Shown here in pieces: positions 8,375 through 16,590 of a DNA stretch of 64,000 nt. The notes beneath the pieces are model-generated. The model worked only from the letters and a program-made list of their open reading frames with translations, was not told the origin of the DNA and made no database searches. Source of the DNA: Paenibacillus_E oryzisoli_A (GTDB taxonomy: Bacteria > Bacillota > Bacilli > Paenibacillales > NBRC-103111); contig NZ_JBCMUN010000022.1 of assembly GCF_050467285.1 (NCBI RefSeq), positions 1 through 64,000 of the forward strand, written 5' to 3'. How positions within the stretch are numbered: the stretch's first letter is position 1; every line of letters begins with the position of its first letter. The position numbers were made by a program, and so were the translations under genes.

Positions 8375-9338
8375 AGTCGTATATCCTCAATTCTAGTGAC
8401 ATGGTATGGTCGGCCCCGCTAAACTTATGCGTACATTCATCCACCAGAAAATAACTGTTCTGCCCGATTTCCCCGATATTGATCGATACAGAGCTACCGG
8501 CCCGCACCCGAATTTCTCCGATCGCATCTATGGAGAAGGTGCGCGTTTCGCGGTTTTTCAGCTCAATCAGGTTATCCAGCATCTGTTTAATCTGAGCTTC
8601 ATTCAGCTTCTCATTTACCTTCTGATAAAATTGCAGCCGCCCCCACCTGGCAATGTTCCCGCTATCCTGTGCGACATACAGGTCACGCGATTTCGTCGTT
8701 TTATTGTCCTGAACGAGCTTGATGCGGTTGTATGTGTCGGAATCAATGGATCGCTGCATTTTATAATCGAGCGCAAGACTCTCATCCCCAATGGAAAAAT
8801 CCAATTTCCAATCGTCAATATCCCGAAGCGCCAGCTCGCCGAAATCGTCGTAAAAAACGTAAGATCTCCCCGTGGCCACCGTCGTATCTGCCAAGGCGTC
8901 GCAAATCATATCCAGCAGCTTGGTGCCGTCCTCCAGCCTTTGCGGGAACTTGTGAACCGTATCGGCAAGCTTTCCTGTTTTCAGTTCCAGATCATCGGCA
9001 ATCTTCTGAATAATCTCAGTGGCAGTCATATTTTTAAAAACATACGTCTCATTCCCCATCAAATACCGAACTTGATCGTAGGCGGTAATTTTGACGCCAT
9101 TGTCCCGGCCATCGTCGACGACAAAAATGTAGCCATAGAACAGAGGCTGTCCCTGATACCGCAATCGCACGACATTACCCGGCGCATACTTAAAAGCATC
9201 ACTCTCATAGAGCCCTCCCTTCAAGAGTGTAAAATCCAACCTGGAAGCCTTGCCAACCCTGCTAGTCTTCACCGTCACTTCGGCGAAAGGAGGTTCCCAC
9301 ATCATTCCGTCCCGATTGTCAATCTCTAACGTTAACAT
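8340..9338 (-). CDS. xkdQ: Baseplate hub protein, XkdQ-like (late control D family)
   Basis: 332 aa. The N-terminal half has the XkdQ/YqbQ pattern (GKASRLDFTLLKG, GNVVRLRYQGQPLFYGYIF), then KITAYDQVRYLMGNETYVFKN, typical of gpD/gp27-like hub proteins. The second half includes QKVNEKLNEAQIKQMLDNLI and an end typical of the family (FLVDECTHKFSGADHTMSL). It forms the hub around the tip of the tube. It follows the LysM protein XkdP by 9 nt. Confidence 0.9.
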   Translation of the reverse strand: MLTLEIDNRDGMMWEPPFAEVTVKTSRVGKASRLDFTLLKGGLYESDAFKYAPGNVVRLRYQGQPLFYGYIFVVDDGRDNGVKITAYDQVRYLMGNETYVFKNMTATEIIQKIADDLELKTGKLADTVHKFPQRLEDGTKLLDMICDALADTTVATGRSYVFYDDFGELALRDIDDWKLDFSIGDESLALDYKMQRSIDSDTYNRIKLVQDNKTTKSRDLYVAQDSGNIARWGRLQFYQKVNEKLNEAQIKQMLDNLIELKNRETRTFSIDAIGEIRVRAGSSVSINIGEIGQNSYFLVDECTHKFSGADHTMSLELRIYDYEKNSGTEQPH

Positions 9339-9347
9339 GGCAGCACC

Positions 9348-10094
9348 TCAATAGGCAGGGAGCTTGATTCGCGTGCCCGCCTTTAATTTTCTGACATCCG
9401 CGTCCGACAGCTTGTTCAGCTTCTGGATCTCCTGATACTTCGAACTGTCAGGATCCCCGTCAGTATTCAAATAAAACTTCATAGCCACTTGCGCGAGGGT
9501 CTCGCCGTCTTTCAGCATGTACGTATCCGGCCTGATGCGATCATCCGGCCGACGCTTGGGTTGGGGAATCGCAGCCGCTTCGCCATTGCTGTCCGTTTTG
9601 ACCACCACTCTGCGTGCCGAATAGAACACATACTCCTTCAGCGACAACGAGTATTCCAGATCGCCGGAGCTCCCCGCATCCTCATTCCAACTGAACTTTT
9701 CAATGGAAGCAGGGAAATTAATATCTTGCCCCCGGAAATGCTGCTCAACCAGATGCTGCTCATAATGCGCGCCGTACACAAACCGAATCGGATGCTTGGT
9801 TGCCATCCATTTTTCAATCAACTTCACATAATACATCGGTTCAAAAAGCTGCTCACTCGTCACGAACGGGTACCACTTGGCCGGAAAAATGCCACTGAAC
9901 GATACCTCCCTGAGCTTCGGGCTCGTGATGATGTTGATCTCACCGGCGCGCGTTTCCGCTGTTCCCCCGTTCGGCCCAATGATGTCATAGGTCTTGCCAT
10001 TGCCGCTCGCCGTTAATTCAATCGTTTCGGGGTTGACCGGGATTTGGAACCCTTCCTCGTTGTTGTTGAAACTTAAGTGAATTTCATAACTCAC
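9348..10094 (-). CDS. xkdP: Tail protein with C-terminal LysM domain, XkdP-like
   Basis: 248 aa. The N-terminal domain (MSYEIHLSFNNNEEGFQIPV, then SFSGIFPAKWYP) is the family's hub-associated fold. The last ~55 residues form a LysM repeat (TYMLKDGETLAQVAMKFY ... IQKLNKLSDADVRKLKAGTRIKLP) that could bind peptidoglycan when the tube penetrates the target wall. It overlaps the tape-measure gene by 4 nt. Typical length and architecture for PBSX XkdP. Confidence 0.9.
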   Translation of the reverse strand: MSYEIHLSFNNNEEGFQIPVNPETIELTASGNGKTYDIIGPNGGTAETRAGEINIITSPKLREVSFSGIFPAKWYPFVTSEQLFEPMYYVKLIEKWMATKHPIRFVYGAHYEQHLVEQHFRGQDINFPASIEKFSWNEDAGSSGDLEYSLSLKEYVFYSARRVVVKTDSNGEAAAIPQPKRRPDDRIRPDTYMLKDGETLAQVAMKFYLNTDGDPDSSKYQEIQKLNKLSDADVRKLKAGTRIKLPAY

Positions 10095-12232
10095 GCGATC
10101 ACCCCGCTCACGGAACTGGATACTTCCACCTGCAAAGCTTCCACGATCTGACCGAGCATATCCTCGACATCGCCTGTATTATTGTTATGAATATCCCCAG
10201 TCAGCTGTACAGTCGGCGTGAGGGAAACGAAGTTTTGAATGCTCTTCATCTCAGCCAGGTCGCGCATGACCTTCAGATCCTCGCTGGAGATGTCGACGGT
10301 GTCATTAATAGAGCCAACTTCGTTCACTCGATTAATGGTCGCGTTTTGATTCCAATTATCGAGTACAGACGTGTCCGCTCCTGGCATTTTGAACGAGAGA
10401 TTTTTCATAAAATCCGAGCCACCGTTAAAGCCATAATCGAACTCGTTTTTGAGGTTTTTCTGATCCATTTTGGCAGCGGAGAAGTCCATTACATTCTTGT
10501 CGCTAGTCGGTTTTTCTATCTTGTCGAGAACACCCTGCATCTTATCACTAACACTGTGGATATTTTTTTCGTCGAGTAGCTGCACTGGTTGAAAATCTTT
10601 TCCAAACAAGCTACTGACAGCGCTCATCAGCCAGTTAAATCCTTTCAGAGCCACGTTTATTGCTGATATGATAGAGGTCATCAATCCTCCAGCAAAATCT
10701 TCAGCGCTTCTCACCATGTTTATCGCAAATAGCCCCCAAGACATTGCTAAATCATAAAAACGTTTTTGAATTGCATAGATGGGGTCAATAAATAAATTAA
10801 CTAAAAATTCAGCTAGGCTGACAAAGTAATTCCATATGACAGCAACAATATTCCAAACCACCCCAACCAACACCATAAAGCTTCCCGCAATCGCCCCAAC
10901 AATTTGAGCAGCGGTTACCCCGCACTGCAACAAAATAAAGATAACTGCTCCAATGGCAGCAGCAACAAGCAGAATCGGCCAATTAATCGCCAGCCAAGCC
11001 AATACTTGTGCAAAAAGCGGCGGCAACGCTGCAAATAAAGGAGGGATCATCGCCCATAGCTGCGGAATCAGGTATGTCACAACGGCTGCACCAATGGCAA
11101 TCAAGATATTGCTAATCAGCGGCCAATGCGCCTGAATCACATTTGACAGTGCTAAAGCAGTTTGTACCAAAGTGCTGAAGATCATGGCTACACCTCGAAT
11201 TGCGGAGGCAAAGGCGTCAAAATAAGGTTGAAACTTCCCGCTCTGAAAAGCCGTATTCAGCAGTTGCATCAGTGGGAGAAGCGCTGTAACAGCACCTTGC
11301 CCCGCTTCTGCCATGGAGCCTTTAAGATTATTTTTCAAAGCCTGTAACTGATTCGCGGGACTTGCCATCATTTTATCGTAGGCAGCTTGACCCATTTTCT
11401 GTTTTTCAAGCAACTGATCGAATGCCTTTAAGAATCCATCAATATCGCCTTTTTTACCTAAACTGTCCAATTTGTATTTGCTGACATCTGCCTTGGAGAC
11501 GTTAAAATTCTTTTCCAGCGCCCCTGTATCCCCAGTCATCGCATCTTTCAGCGCCGATGATGATTGATCGAGCGTACTGCCGCCGCCGACACTTAACCTT
11601 TGAGCCATTGTGTTCATTTTGGATAGCTGATTCGTATTTTGCGCAACAGGGAGAAAAGAGAGCGTACTTTTCAGCGACTGACTGACATCCTGCCCTGCGG
11701 CGAGCGCTTCTTTTTTAAACTTTGCGAACATCGCTGCTCCGACCTGGTCGTTGCCAGTTCGCGCTTTAAATGTATTTGCCAACTGCTGCTCTTCCATACT
11801 TGCCGACATCGCACTTTTCGCCTGCTTCATGACAGCAGACAGCGTATTGGAGGACGCAACACTTTTAACGAAACCTACGAGTTTACTGCTTTTTCCAGGG
11901 TCAGCTTTCTCAGCCGCTTCTTTAACGGCTTCCTCCGCCTTTCCCCCAACAGCTCCACCCGCTCCCCCACCTGCGCTAGCAGCCTGAAGCAGCTCCGTAA
12001 GCTTTTTAACTTCACCGGTTAACGTATGCATCATGCTGCTCATTTCCTTAAGAAACGATTCCAGGGCGGAAGGAAAATTAAATTGGACTTCTGTCATAAA
12101 CGTACCCATCATTTCAAAAAGCCGCTCGCGAAAATCATAGGCTTGCCTCATCGCTTTGGTGGTATCCAACCGCTCCATTACAACAATTTCCGGTTGTTTA
12201 TATAAAGCCAGACTCGTACTAACCGTCGCCAT
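10091..12232 (-). CDS. xkdO: Tape measure protein, XkdO-like
   Basis: 713 aa. The ATG at 12232 is chosen because AGGAG lies 7 nt upstream; an in-frame TTG 12 codons earlier has no such site. Long helical N-terminal half (AMRQAYDFRERLFEMMGTFM; repeated Ala/Lys/Glu-rich segments), then strongly hydrophobic stretches in the middle (LISNILIAIGAAVVTYLIP; ILLVAAAIGAVIFILLQCG), as is usual in tape measures that insert in the target membrane. It follows the tail-chaperone pair and precedes xkdP. By the usual tape-measure rule its length implies a short tail. Confidence 0.9.
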   Translation of the reverse strand: MATVSTSLALYKQPEIVVMERLDTTKAMRQAYDFRERLFEMMGTFMTEVQFNFPSALESFLKEMSSMMHTLTGEVKKLTELLQAASAGGGAGGAVGGKAEEAVKEAAEKADPGKSSKLVGFVKSVASSNTLSAVMKQAKSAMSASMEEQQLANTFKARTGNDQVGAAMFAKFKKEALAAGQDVSQSLKSTLSFLPVAQNTNQLSKMNTMAQRLSVGGGSTLDQSSSALKDAMTGDTGALEKNFNVSKADVSKYKLDSLGKKGDIDGFLKAFDQLLEKQKMGQAAYDKMMASPANQLQALKNNLKGSMAEAGQGAVTALLPLMQLLNTAFQSGKFQPYFDAFASAIRGVAMIFSTLVQTALALSNVIQAHWPLISNILIAIGAAVVTYLIPQLWAMIPPLFAALPPLFAQVLAWLAINWPILLVAAAIGAVIFILLQCGVTAAQIVGAIAGSFMVLVGVVWNIVAVIWNYFVSLAEFLVNLFIDPIYAIQKRFYDLAMSWGLFAINMVRSAEDFAGGLMTSIISAINVALKGFNWLMSAVSSLFGKDFQPVQLLDEKNIHSVSDKMQGVLDKIEKPTSDKNVMDFSAAKMDQKNLKNEFDYGFNGGSDFMKNLSFKMPGADTSVLDNWNQNATINRVNEVGSINDTVDISSEDLKVMRDLAEMKSIQNFVSLTPTVQLTGDIHNNNTGDVEDMLGQIVEALQVEVSSSVSGVIA

Positions 12233-12255
12233 CCCAACACTCCTTTCCCGCAAAC

Positions 12256-12278
12256 AAAACGCCTCCAAGAGGCGTTTT
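12256..12278. other. Perfect hairpin before the tape measure gene
   Basis: AAAACGCCTC (12256-12265) and GAGGCGTTTT (12269-12278) pair perfectly over 10 bp with a 3-nt loop. The left flank is A-rich and the stem ends in T4 on both strands, as in a bidirectional terminator. The structure overlaps the stop codon of the chaperone frameshift extension (12277-12279) and ends about 24 nt upstream of the xkdO start, so it could attenuate the long tape-measure message or shape its initiation. Confidence 0.7.
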
Positions 12279-12899
12279 ATTTCCGAGTCTTTTTGGATTC
12301 GTCCGCCTCGCGTTTTGCAAAAACCTGGAGCGAAGCGAACACGAAGGCTCGCTCACTCCGAGGCAGCTGCAAAATTTCGTTAGGCAGCCTTCTTAACTTA
12401 AACAAGGCGTAGTACAGGAGGACAGCGGTCGGGTCCGGCTCGCACCGTTCCCCGTCCGTGCCCCATCCTCCCTCGATTAGTTTTTTGCCTCGTCGACCAG
12501 ATCGTTCATGTCTTTATCGAAGCCGTTGATCTCCTGAACCTTGAGCAGCAGGTTCGCATATTCGCCGGCGAGCAGCATTTTGCGGATCAGCGTTTCCGCG
12601 CCGAGCACACCGTACGATTTTTGCAAATCCGCATCCTTCAGATTCGGGAATTTAACGCAAGCCACCGCGAGCTTGGACAAGTAATCCGTCTGATCCACTT
12701 CCGCCACCTGCTGGCCGCCCTTGCTTTTGCTTCGCTTTGTGGCGGACTTGCGAATTGCGTCGTTGTCTTCCTCCGTAATCGAACGGAGCACCCACGCGAC
12801 CGGTCTGCCCTCGCTATCTTTAAAGCGTTCGGATACGACGAACTCCTCCGTCGTTTCCATGGCAACATTGCCAGCCAAAAATACGCTCATTTCACTCAT
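12277..12899 (-). CDS. Tail assembly chaperone, -1 frameshift fusion (GT-like)
   Basis: Not visible as an ordinary ORF. The xkdN-like frame ends GCA AAA AAC TAA. If ribosomes slip -1 on A-AAA-AAC (12486-12480), reading continues from base 12480 through 67 more codons to TAA at 12277-12279, giving about 207 aa. The added sequence looks protein-like: DGERCEPDPTAVLLYYALFK, then LRRLPNEILQLPRSERAFVF and a Lys/Glu-rich tail. The PNEI-LP-ERAF pattern is typical of the T part of lambda GT-type chaperones. It occupies the otherwise empty 200 nt between xkdN and xkdO. Frameshifting is inferred, not shown. Confidence 0.8.
12477..12899 (-). CDS. xkdN: Tail assembly chaperone, XkdN-like (G-like short form)
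   Basis: 140 aa, the unshifted product. The start is MSEMSVFLAGNVAMETTEEF, then RFKDSEGRPVAWVLRSITEE and a helical end (NLLLKVQEINGFDKDMNDLV), all fitting XkdN-like proteins that coat the tape measure during tail assembly. The stop TAA comes directly after the slippery heptamer. The gene lies between tube and tape-measure genes, the standard place for this chaperone in long-tailed phages. Start ATG at 12899 follows a good AGGAGGGTACTGG-type site. Confidence 0.88.
   Translation of the reverse strand: MSEMSVFLAGNVAMETTEEFVVSERFKDSEGRPVAWVLRSITEEDNDAIRKSATKRSKSKGGQQVAEVDQTDYLSKLAVACVKFPNLKDADLQKSYGVLGAETLIRKMLLAGEYANLLLKVQEINGFDKDMNDLVDEAKN
12480..12486 (-). promoter_or_regulatory. A_AAA_AAC programmed -1 frameshift site
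   Basis: A canonical X XXY YYZ heptamer in the correct phase (codons GCA AAA AAC) directly before the zero-frame stop TAA. The -1 frame downstream stays open for 67 codons. Classical lambda-type G/GT chaperones use the same arrangement. Confidence 0.78.
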
Positions 12900-12921
12900 G
12901 CCAGTACCCTCCTTCTATGAA

Positions 12922-13386
12922 TTAGCCTAATTCAGGCGCAGAAAATTCCGTCGGCATATCCCAATCGTCGAATGTAAAGCTGACTTCTTCTTCCATCGCC
13001 TCAGATTCAACATCGAATGCAGCGATCGTGATTTCGTCCAGGTTGATGTTTTTGACCGTCGTCACCTGCTGGCCGATTGAAGAACTCGGATCTTCATTCG
13101 TCACCTGCACGTCAAAATATACGTCAACGCCATTTTTGGTGTATTCCAGCATCATTTTACGGAACAGCGAAGTGGTGTAATAAATCGTCATGCTGCCAGT
13201 TCCGCTGAAGCCATTGGCTTTGTTCTGCGTGCCGCGTTTGCCGAGCGTCTTGATTTCTTTCTTGTTTTTCTTGACCTTTGCCTCGAATTTCTTGGCATAA
13301 AACATCAGCTCAACCGAACCGTTAATCGTGGCATAAGCGCGGGCGGATTGCCCGGAAATCGTATCTTTGGCATAAAGGAAACTCAT
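12922..13386 (-). CDS. xkdM: Tail tube protein, XkdM
   Basis: 154 aa with the XkdM pattern: KDTISGQSARAYATINGSVE, KNKKEIKTLGKRGTQNKANG, FSGTGSMTIYYTTSLFRKMM. These form the beta-barrel ring subunit of the inner tube. It lies 1 nt after the sheath gene, and tube and sheath are always adjacent in contractile tails. Length and C-terminus (SFTFDDWDMPTEF) are normal for the family. Confidence 0.93.
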   Translation of the reverse strand: MSFLYAKDTISGQSARAYATINGSVELMFYAKKFEAKVKKNKKEIKTLGKRGTQNKANGFSGTGSMTIYYTTSLFRKMMLEYTKNGVDVYFDVQVTNEDPSSSIGQQVTTVKNINLDEITIAAFDVESEAMEEEVSFTFDDWDMPTEFSAPELG

Positions 13387-13387
13387 A

Positions 13388-14701
13388 TTAGTTCACCTGT
13401 ACTTTCGTATAAATTTTTTCGATGGCATCGACCGGCTGTACCGACACTTCAACGAGCACGCTATCTGCCGATACGCCCTGACCAATAACAATGTCCGTTT
13501 GCGAATTGAAGTTTTGCACGGCGCCAATCTCTTGCAAGGACTCCAGGTACTTCACATATTCGTTTTTCAGCAGGTTGCGACCATCGCTGTTGTTATCGAG
13601 TTTGCCGATATAAAAACGCTCAAAAATCCGCTTCAAATCGTTATTGATCGCATCCAATACGCGAAGCACACGGTTTTTGGCGAACACCGGTCCCTTCGTC
13701 ACGGTAAACGACGTCAACGCGTTAATATCTTGCTCCACGATCGCCTGGCCGTTGTTGTGAGTGAACAAGAACTCGCCGGATTTGAGCGCCGTTTCGATTT
13801 GGCTGTTCGTGTATCTCGGGTTCGCATCCACCGCATCGTCGTAAGCATGGTAAGTGAGCGTTTCATTCACTTGCGCTGCGGCTGCGGCCCCTGCTACCCA
13901 CGCGGTGGCTGACACTGCATCCAGATGCGTCCCATCGCTTAAAATAACCCCGTTTTTGACGGAGATCACGCCTTCGTAATCCGCCGCAGGATAGTTCGCG
14001 AGGACAGCTTGAATTTTCTTGCCCTCGTCATCCCTCAAACGCTTGGCAAATGCCGCATACGTCGCTTTCAGCGCCGCATCGCTCGACGGCAACGCAATCG
14101 TCTGAAAATCGTAAACCTCAATCGCTGTCAAATAATCGATGTGGTCGGCATTCGTCACCGTACCGTCGGCTCCGCCGGTCAAGGCTGCGCCGGCTGTAGC
14201 GGTCAGATCGCCTTCCCCGCTCCAATCGATCCAAGCATTCGCCGCAAGCTCCGCAATGGTGCCAACGATCTGCTTGTCCACAACCTCCGAACTGAGCAGC
14301 GTCGTCACGTCAAATTTGGAAGGCGAATCGACGTTCGGCTGAATCGTCACTTTCAGTTGATTGCCGCGCTCCCCGCCGTGCTTCGCTGTAGCCGTCAGGT
14401 CTTCCACCGTAACCGCCGCTTTCGTTCCGCTGTTCAAGCGATAGAGCAGCAGTGTGCCAGCCCGCTTCAGCGCTTCTTTGACCAAGACAAGCTTGCTGTC
14501 CGTCACCTCATAACCAAGCAGCGCCTTGACATTGTCACCTGCATGAATTTCAAGCACTTGCTTAGCCGCGCCCCAGCTCAGTGTCAGAGCCATCGTCGCG
14601 ATCCCGCGATCTCCCAGCGTGCCCAGCGTGCTGCTGCTTGCGAAATTAAAATATGCGCCCGGGCGCACCTTATTTTGAATTGTAAAAGTTCCACCTGCCA
14701 T
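13388..14701 (-). CDS. xkdK: Contractile tail sheath protein, XkdK
   Basis: 437 aa. The N-terminus MAGGTFTIQNKVRPGAYFNF is the XkdK signature. Other family features are LTLSWGAAKQVLEIHAGDN, FTHNNGQAIVEQDINALTSF and the C-terminal segment LLKNEYVKYLESLQEIGAVQ that docks on neighbouring subunits. It is the protein whose contraction drives the tube through the target envelope, so the locus encodes a myovirus-like rather than a flexible tail. A GGTGGAG ribosome site precedes the ATG. Confidence 0.95.
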   Translation of the reverse strand: MAGGTFTIQNKVRPGAYFNFASSSTLGTLGDRGIATMALTLSWGAAKQVLEIHAGDNVKALLGYEVTDSKLVLVKEALKRAGTLLLYRLNSGTKAAVTVEDLTATAKHGGERGNQLKVTIQPNVDSPSKFDVTTLLSSEVVDKQIVGTIAELAANAWIDWSGEGDLTATAGAALTGGADGTVTNADHIDYLTAIEVYDFQTIALPSSDAALKATYAAFAKRLRDDEGKKIQAVLANYPAADYEGVISVKNGVILSDGTHLDAVSATAWVAGAAAAAQVNETLTYHAYDDAVDANPRYTNSQIETALKSGEFLFTHNNGQAIVEQDINALTSFTVTKGPVFAKNRVLRVLDAINNDLKRIFERFYIGKLDNNSDGRNLLKNEYVKYLESLQEIGAVQNFNSQTDIVIGQGVSADSVLVEVSVQPVDAIEKIYTKVQVN

Positions 14702-14702
14702 C

Positions 14703-14885
14703 TTACTCCACCGTCCTTTTCAAAAATGTAGTTACAATCTGTTCCACCTGTTGATGGGTGTAGCTTTCGCCGTCTGCGAGCTGAGATTTCAGCACATCTT
14801 TCAACGTCCCTGCCCACCGGGTCGAGCGCAATAACTGCTCTTTCGTAAATACGGGCTCTCGTCCCGCTTCATGTTCCTGGTTCAT
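14703..14885 (-). CDS. Small protein of the tail operon, function unknown
   Basis: 60 aa, starting MNQEHEAGREPVFTKEQLL and ending VTTFLKRTVE. It is mostly helical and charged with no motif I recognise. The ATG overlaps the end of the tail-terminator gene by 4 nt, and the stop is 1 nt before the sheath gene, so it is clearly translated as part of this operon. The FTKEQLL...SYTHQQVEQIV pattern resembles the small proteins encoded at the same place in other Bacillales tails, but a role cannot be assigned. Confidence 0.75.
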   Translation of the reverse strand: MNQEHEAGREPVFTKEQLLRSTRWAGTLKDVLKSQLADGESYTHQQVEQIVTTFLKRTVE

Positions 14886-15301
14886 ACGCGAACCTCCTGT
14901 TCAAGCTTCATCGTCTGCGGAAGCACCGCTTTCTCTCGCATCACATGAACATCCGCCGTTACGTAAAAGCGGAGGACATCCTCAGCAATTTCATACTTCA
15001 TCGTGTGCAAGCGAAAGGTTTGTCCACCTGCCTCCATGTTCACCAGCGGCTCAAAAAGCTGCTCAGCCACGCCCCGGCAATCGGCCTTTTTCGTCAAGCT
15101 CTCCGGCTCCGGATAGAAGGAAATGCAAAACTGCATGACGCGCTTGCTTCTCCGATCCAAACCGCCGATTTGCTCGCTGCTCGTCAACGTGACCAACAGA
15201 TACGATTCCTGGCTGCCAGGCTCCTCTGTATGAACCGGAACCCCAGTCACCGTCTCGCCGAGGCAAGCTGCAATGCCTGCCATAATCTGATCAACAATGA
15301 T
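14882..15301 (-). CDS. Tail terminator-like protein, XkdJ/YqbJ-like, possible ATC start
   Basis: About 139 aa. Features: GETVTGVPVHTEEPGSQESY near the N-terminus and ISFYPEPESLTKKADCRGVA, as in tail terminators that cap the tube/sheath. The first in-frame ATG is at 15283 but has no ribosome site nearby. A full-length Shine-Dalgarno (AAGGAGGTGAT) lies at 15307-15317, and the in-frame codons at the right distance are ATC (15301, 9 nt after GGAGG) and ATT (15298). From there the protein would begin with IVDQI, the helix usual for this family. I therefore suspect a rare ATC/ATT start; an ATG start at 15283 would give 134 aa. Confidence 0.7.
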   Translation of the reverse strand: MIVDQIMAGIAACLGETVTGVPVHTEEPGSQESYLLVTLTSSEQIGGLDRRSKRVMQFCISFYPEPESLTKKADCRGVAEQLFEPLVNMEAGGQTFRLHTMKYEIAEDVLRFYVTADVHVMREKAVLPQTMKLEQEVRV

Positions 15302-15368
15302 CGTTCATCACCTCCTTAGCGAACTTACGTTCGCATCTTACACTATATAGGGGCATGCGTGCGACAAA
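15302..15368 (-). promoter_or_regulatory. Probable control region of the tail structural operon
   Basis: 67 nt between the sigma-like activator and the tail genes. Reading leftward it contains TATATA at about 15348 and a small hairpin GCGAA-CGTAAG-TTCGC just before the Shine-Dalgarno. There is no good -35 element, which fits a promoter needing the upstream sigma-like protein. This is inference from position. Confidence 0.35.
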
Positions 15369-15851
15369 CTAACTTTTTGTAAGTAGCAACTTTCGGATAT
15401 GCTCCATCTTCTGCTCGGCTCGCTGGTAATGCGTACGCACAGTGCGAATTGTAATGTTTAATTCCCGCGCAACCTGTTCCCAACTGAATTCAAATCCGAT
15501 GTGCAAAATGTAGCACTGACGCTCTCGCTCCGAGAGTGCCGCCATGGCATCGTGCAGGCCGAACTCCTCTTTGGCCGTGAGCTCGCGCACGGAATCCGCA
15601 ACGGGAACACCTGTAAAACTCTCAAACCAGCTGGGGTCCCACACTTTGGTCAGCTCATAGACCGATCGGCGTTCTACACCCCTGCGATTGCCAGGCGCCC
15701 GCCCTGTGCGAAGCCAAAGCACGATGTACTCACAATCGCCGATCATCTCGGCGAGCAGTTTTTGATCCTCTTGACGTTCTGCCTGCTCCTTCATAGCCGT
15801 GAGATTCTGAACGGTTTTCATATATTGCAGCAGCAAATCATGCAGACTCAA
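15369..15851 (-). CDS. Sigma-70 region 4-like activator (Xpf-type)
   Basis: About 160 aa. A TTG start at 15851 is chosen: GGAGG is 9 nt upstream and the protein then begins SLHDLLLQYMKTVQNL. The C-terminal half is a sigma region 4-type helix-turn-helix: LSERERQCYILHIGFEFSWE, VARELNITIRTVRTHYQRAE. The N-terminal half is unlike true sigma factors. In PBSX the protein Xpf with this design switches on the late tail genes; position directly upstream of the structural genes supports the same role here. It overlaps the DUF2815 gene by 14 nt. Confidence 0.8.
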   Translation of the reverse strand: MSLHDLLLQYMKTVQNLTAMKEQAERQEDQKLLAEMIGDCEYIVLWLRTGRAPGNRRGVERRSVYELTKVWDPSWFESFTGVPVADSVRELTAKEEFGLHDAMAALSERERQCYILHIGFEFSWEQVARELNITIRTVRTHYQRAEQKMEHIRKLLLTKS

Positions 15852-16374
15852 TGAAATCCACCTCCAGATTAGCTCTGCTGTCATCTAGATCAGTGCCGTC
15901 CTCCAACTTCTGAATGTTTTTCACATACACCCCGATTCCAGTGCCCGAAGCAAGATCCTCCGCCGCAAAATAAAGCGACACCCGCCCATACATTCCGGCA
16001 AAAATGTCATTGGAATTCAGAATCGGCTGGAAGTCCCTATCCACGATCCCTGGCTTTTCATCGGGCTTGGCTGTCGCCGTCAATACCCAGTGCCCATGGC
16101 ATACCTGATCTGCCATCGAGTCGCCATCGCGAACAGGGCTCGATACTGTCAAGCAGTTCGTCTCTTTCCAACGAACCCGAACACCTTCTTCAATCGCACC
16201 GTGAACGGCTGCATCCATTTTTCGCTTCGTTGCCGCATCTGACTTGGGAATGAGCACCGTGATAAGATACGCTGTTCCATTCTCCCGATTGCGATTGCCA
16301 GAAGGCTGCAGCTTGAGCTGGATGAATCTCACCTTTCCAGTAATCACTCTTTGTTTATCATGAATATTTAGCAT
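15838..16374 (-). CDS. DUF2815-like phage protein, ssDNA-binding fold
   Basis: 178 aa from the ATG at 16374, with GGAGG 7 nt upstream. VITGKVRFIQLKLQ and YLITVLIPKSDAATKRKMDA at the N-terminus and FAGMYGRVSLYFAA near the C-terminus are typical of DUF2815, a family related to phage single-strand DNA-binding proteins such as T7 gp2.5. It is the first gene of the leftward operon. It looks like the only survivor of a replication module, or it serves regulation, since no other replication gene is here. Confidence 0.75.
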   Translation of the reverse strand: MLNIHDKQRVITGKVRFIQLKLQPSGNRNRENGTAYLITVLIPKSDAATKRKMDAAVHGAIEEGVRVRWKETNCLTVSSPVRDGDSMADQVCHGHWVLTATAKPDEKPGIVDRDFQPILNSNDIFAGMYGRVSLYFAAEDLASGTGIGVYVKNIQKLEDGTDLDDSRANLEVDFIESA

Positions 16375-16411
16375 TGTAGTCCCTCCGTTATTCTCATCTT
16401 GTATTCCCGAC

Positions 16412-16446
16412 ATTATATCTAGTGTTCAGAACCAAACATACGTTCT
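16412..16446 (-). promoter_or_regulatory. Leftward tailocin promoter with LexA-like (SOS) box
   Basis: Reading leftward, a perfect TATAAT lies at 16417-16412. The -35 position (16440-16435) is poor, but it is covered by a dyad, CAAACATACGTTCT on the plus strand at 16433-16446, which differs from the Gram-positive LexA consensus CGAACATACGTTCG at two positions. A LexA box on top of the -35 would keep the tail operon off until DNA damage. Confidence 0.55.
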
Positions 16447-16590
16447 TATACCCAAAAATGTACAGTATCCACGACATTTTGTCCAAACCGATTCTGAGCG
16501 ATTTTTGCCCATTTTTACAGGAATCTCCCATTCTAGCTCTGAAACTCCATATATTCCCTTAATATAACTTGTATTTCCGTCTTTTTAGTG

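Noticed and set aside
8406..9329. Long plus-strand frame of 307 codons over the baseplate hub gene
   Set aside because: It is the antisense shadow of xkdQ; no ribosome site, no domain, and the opposite frame is a known family.
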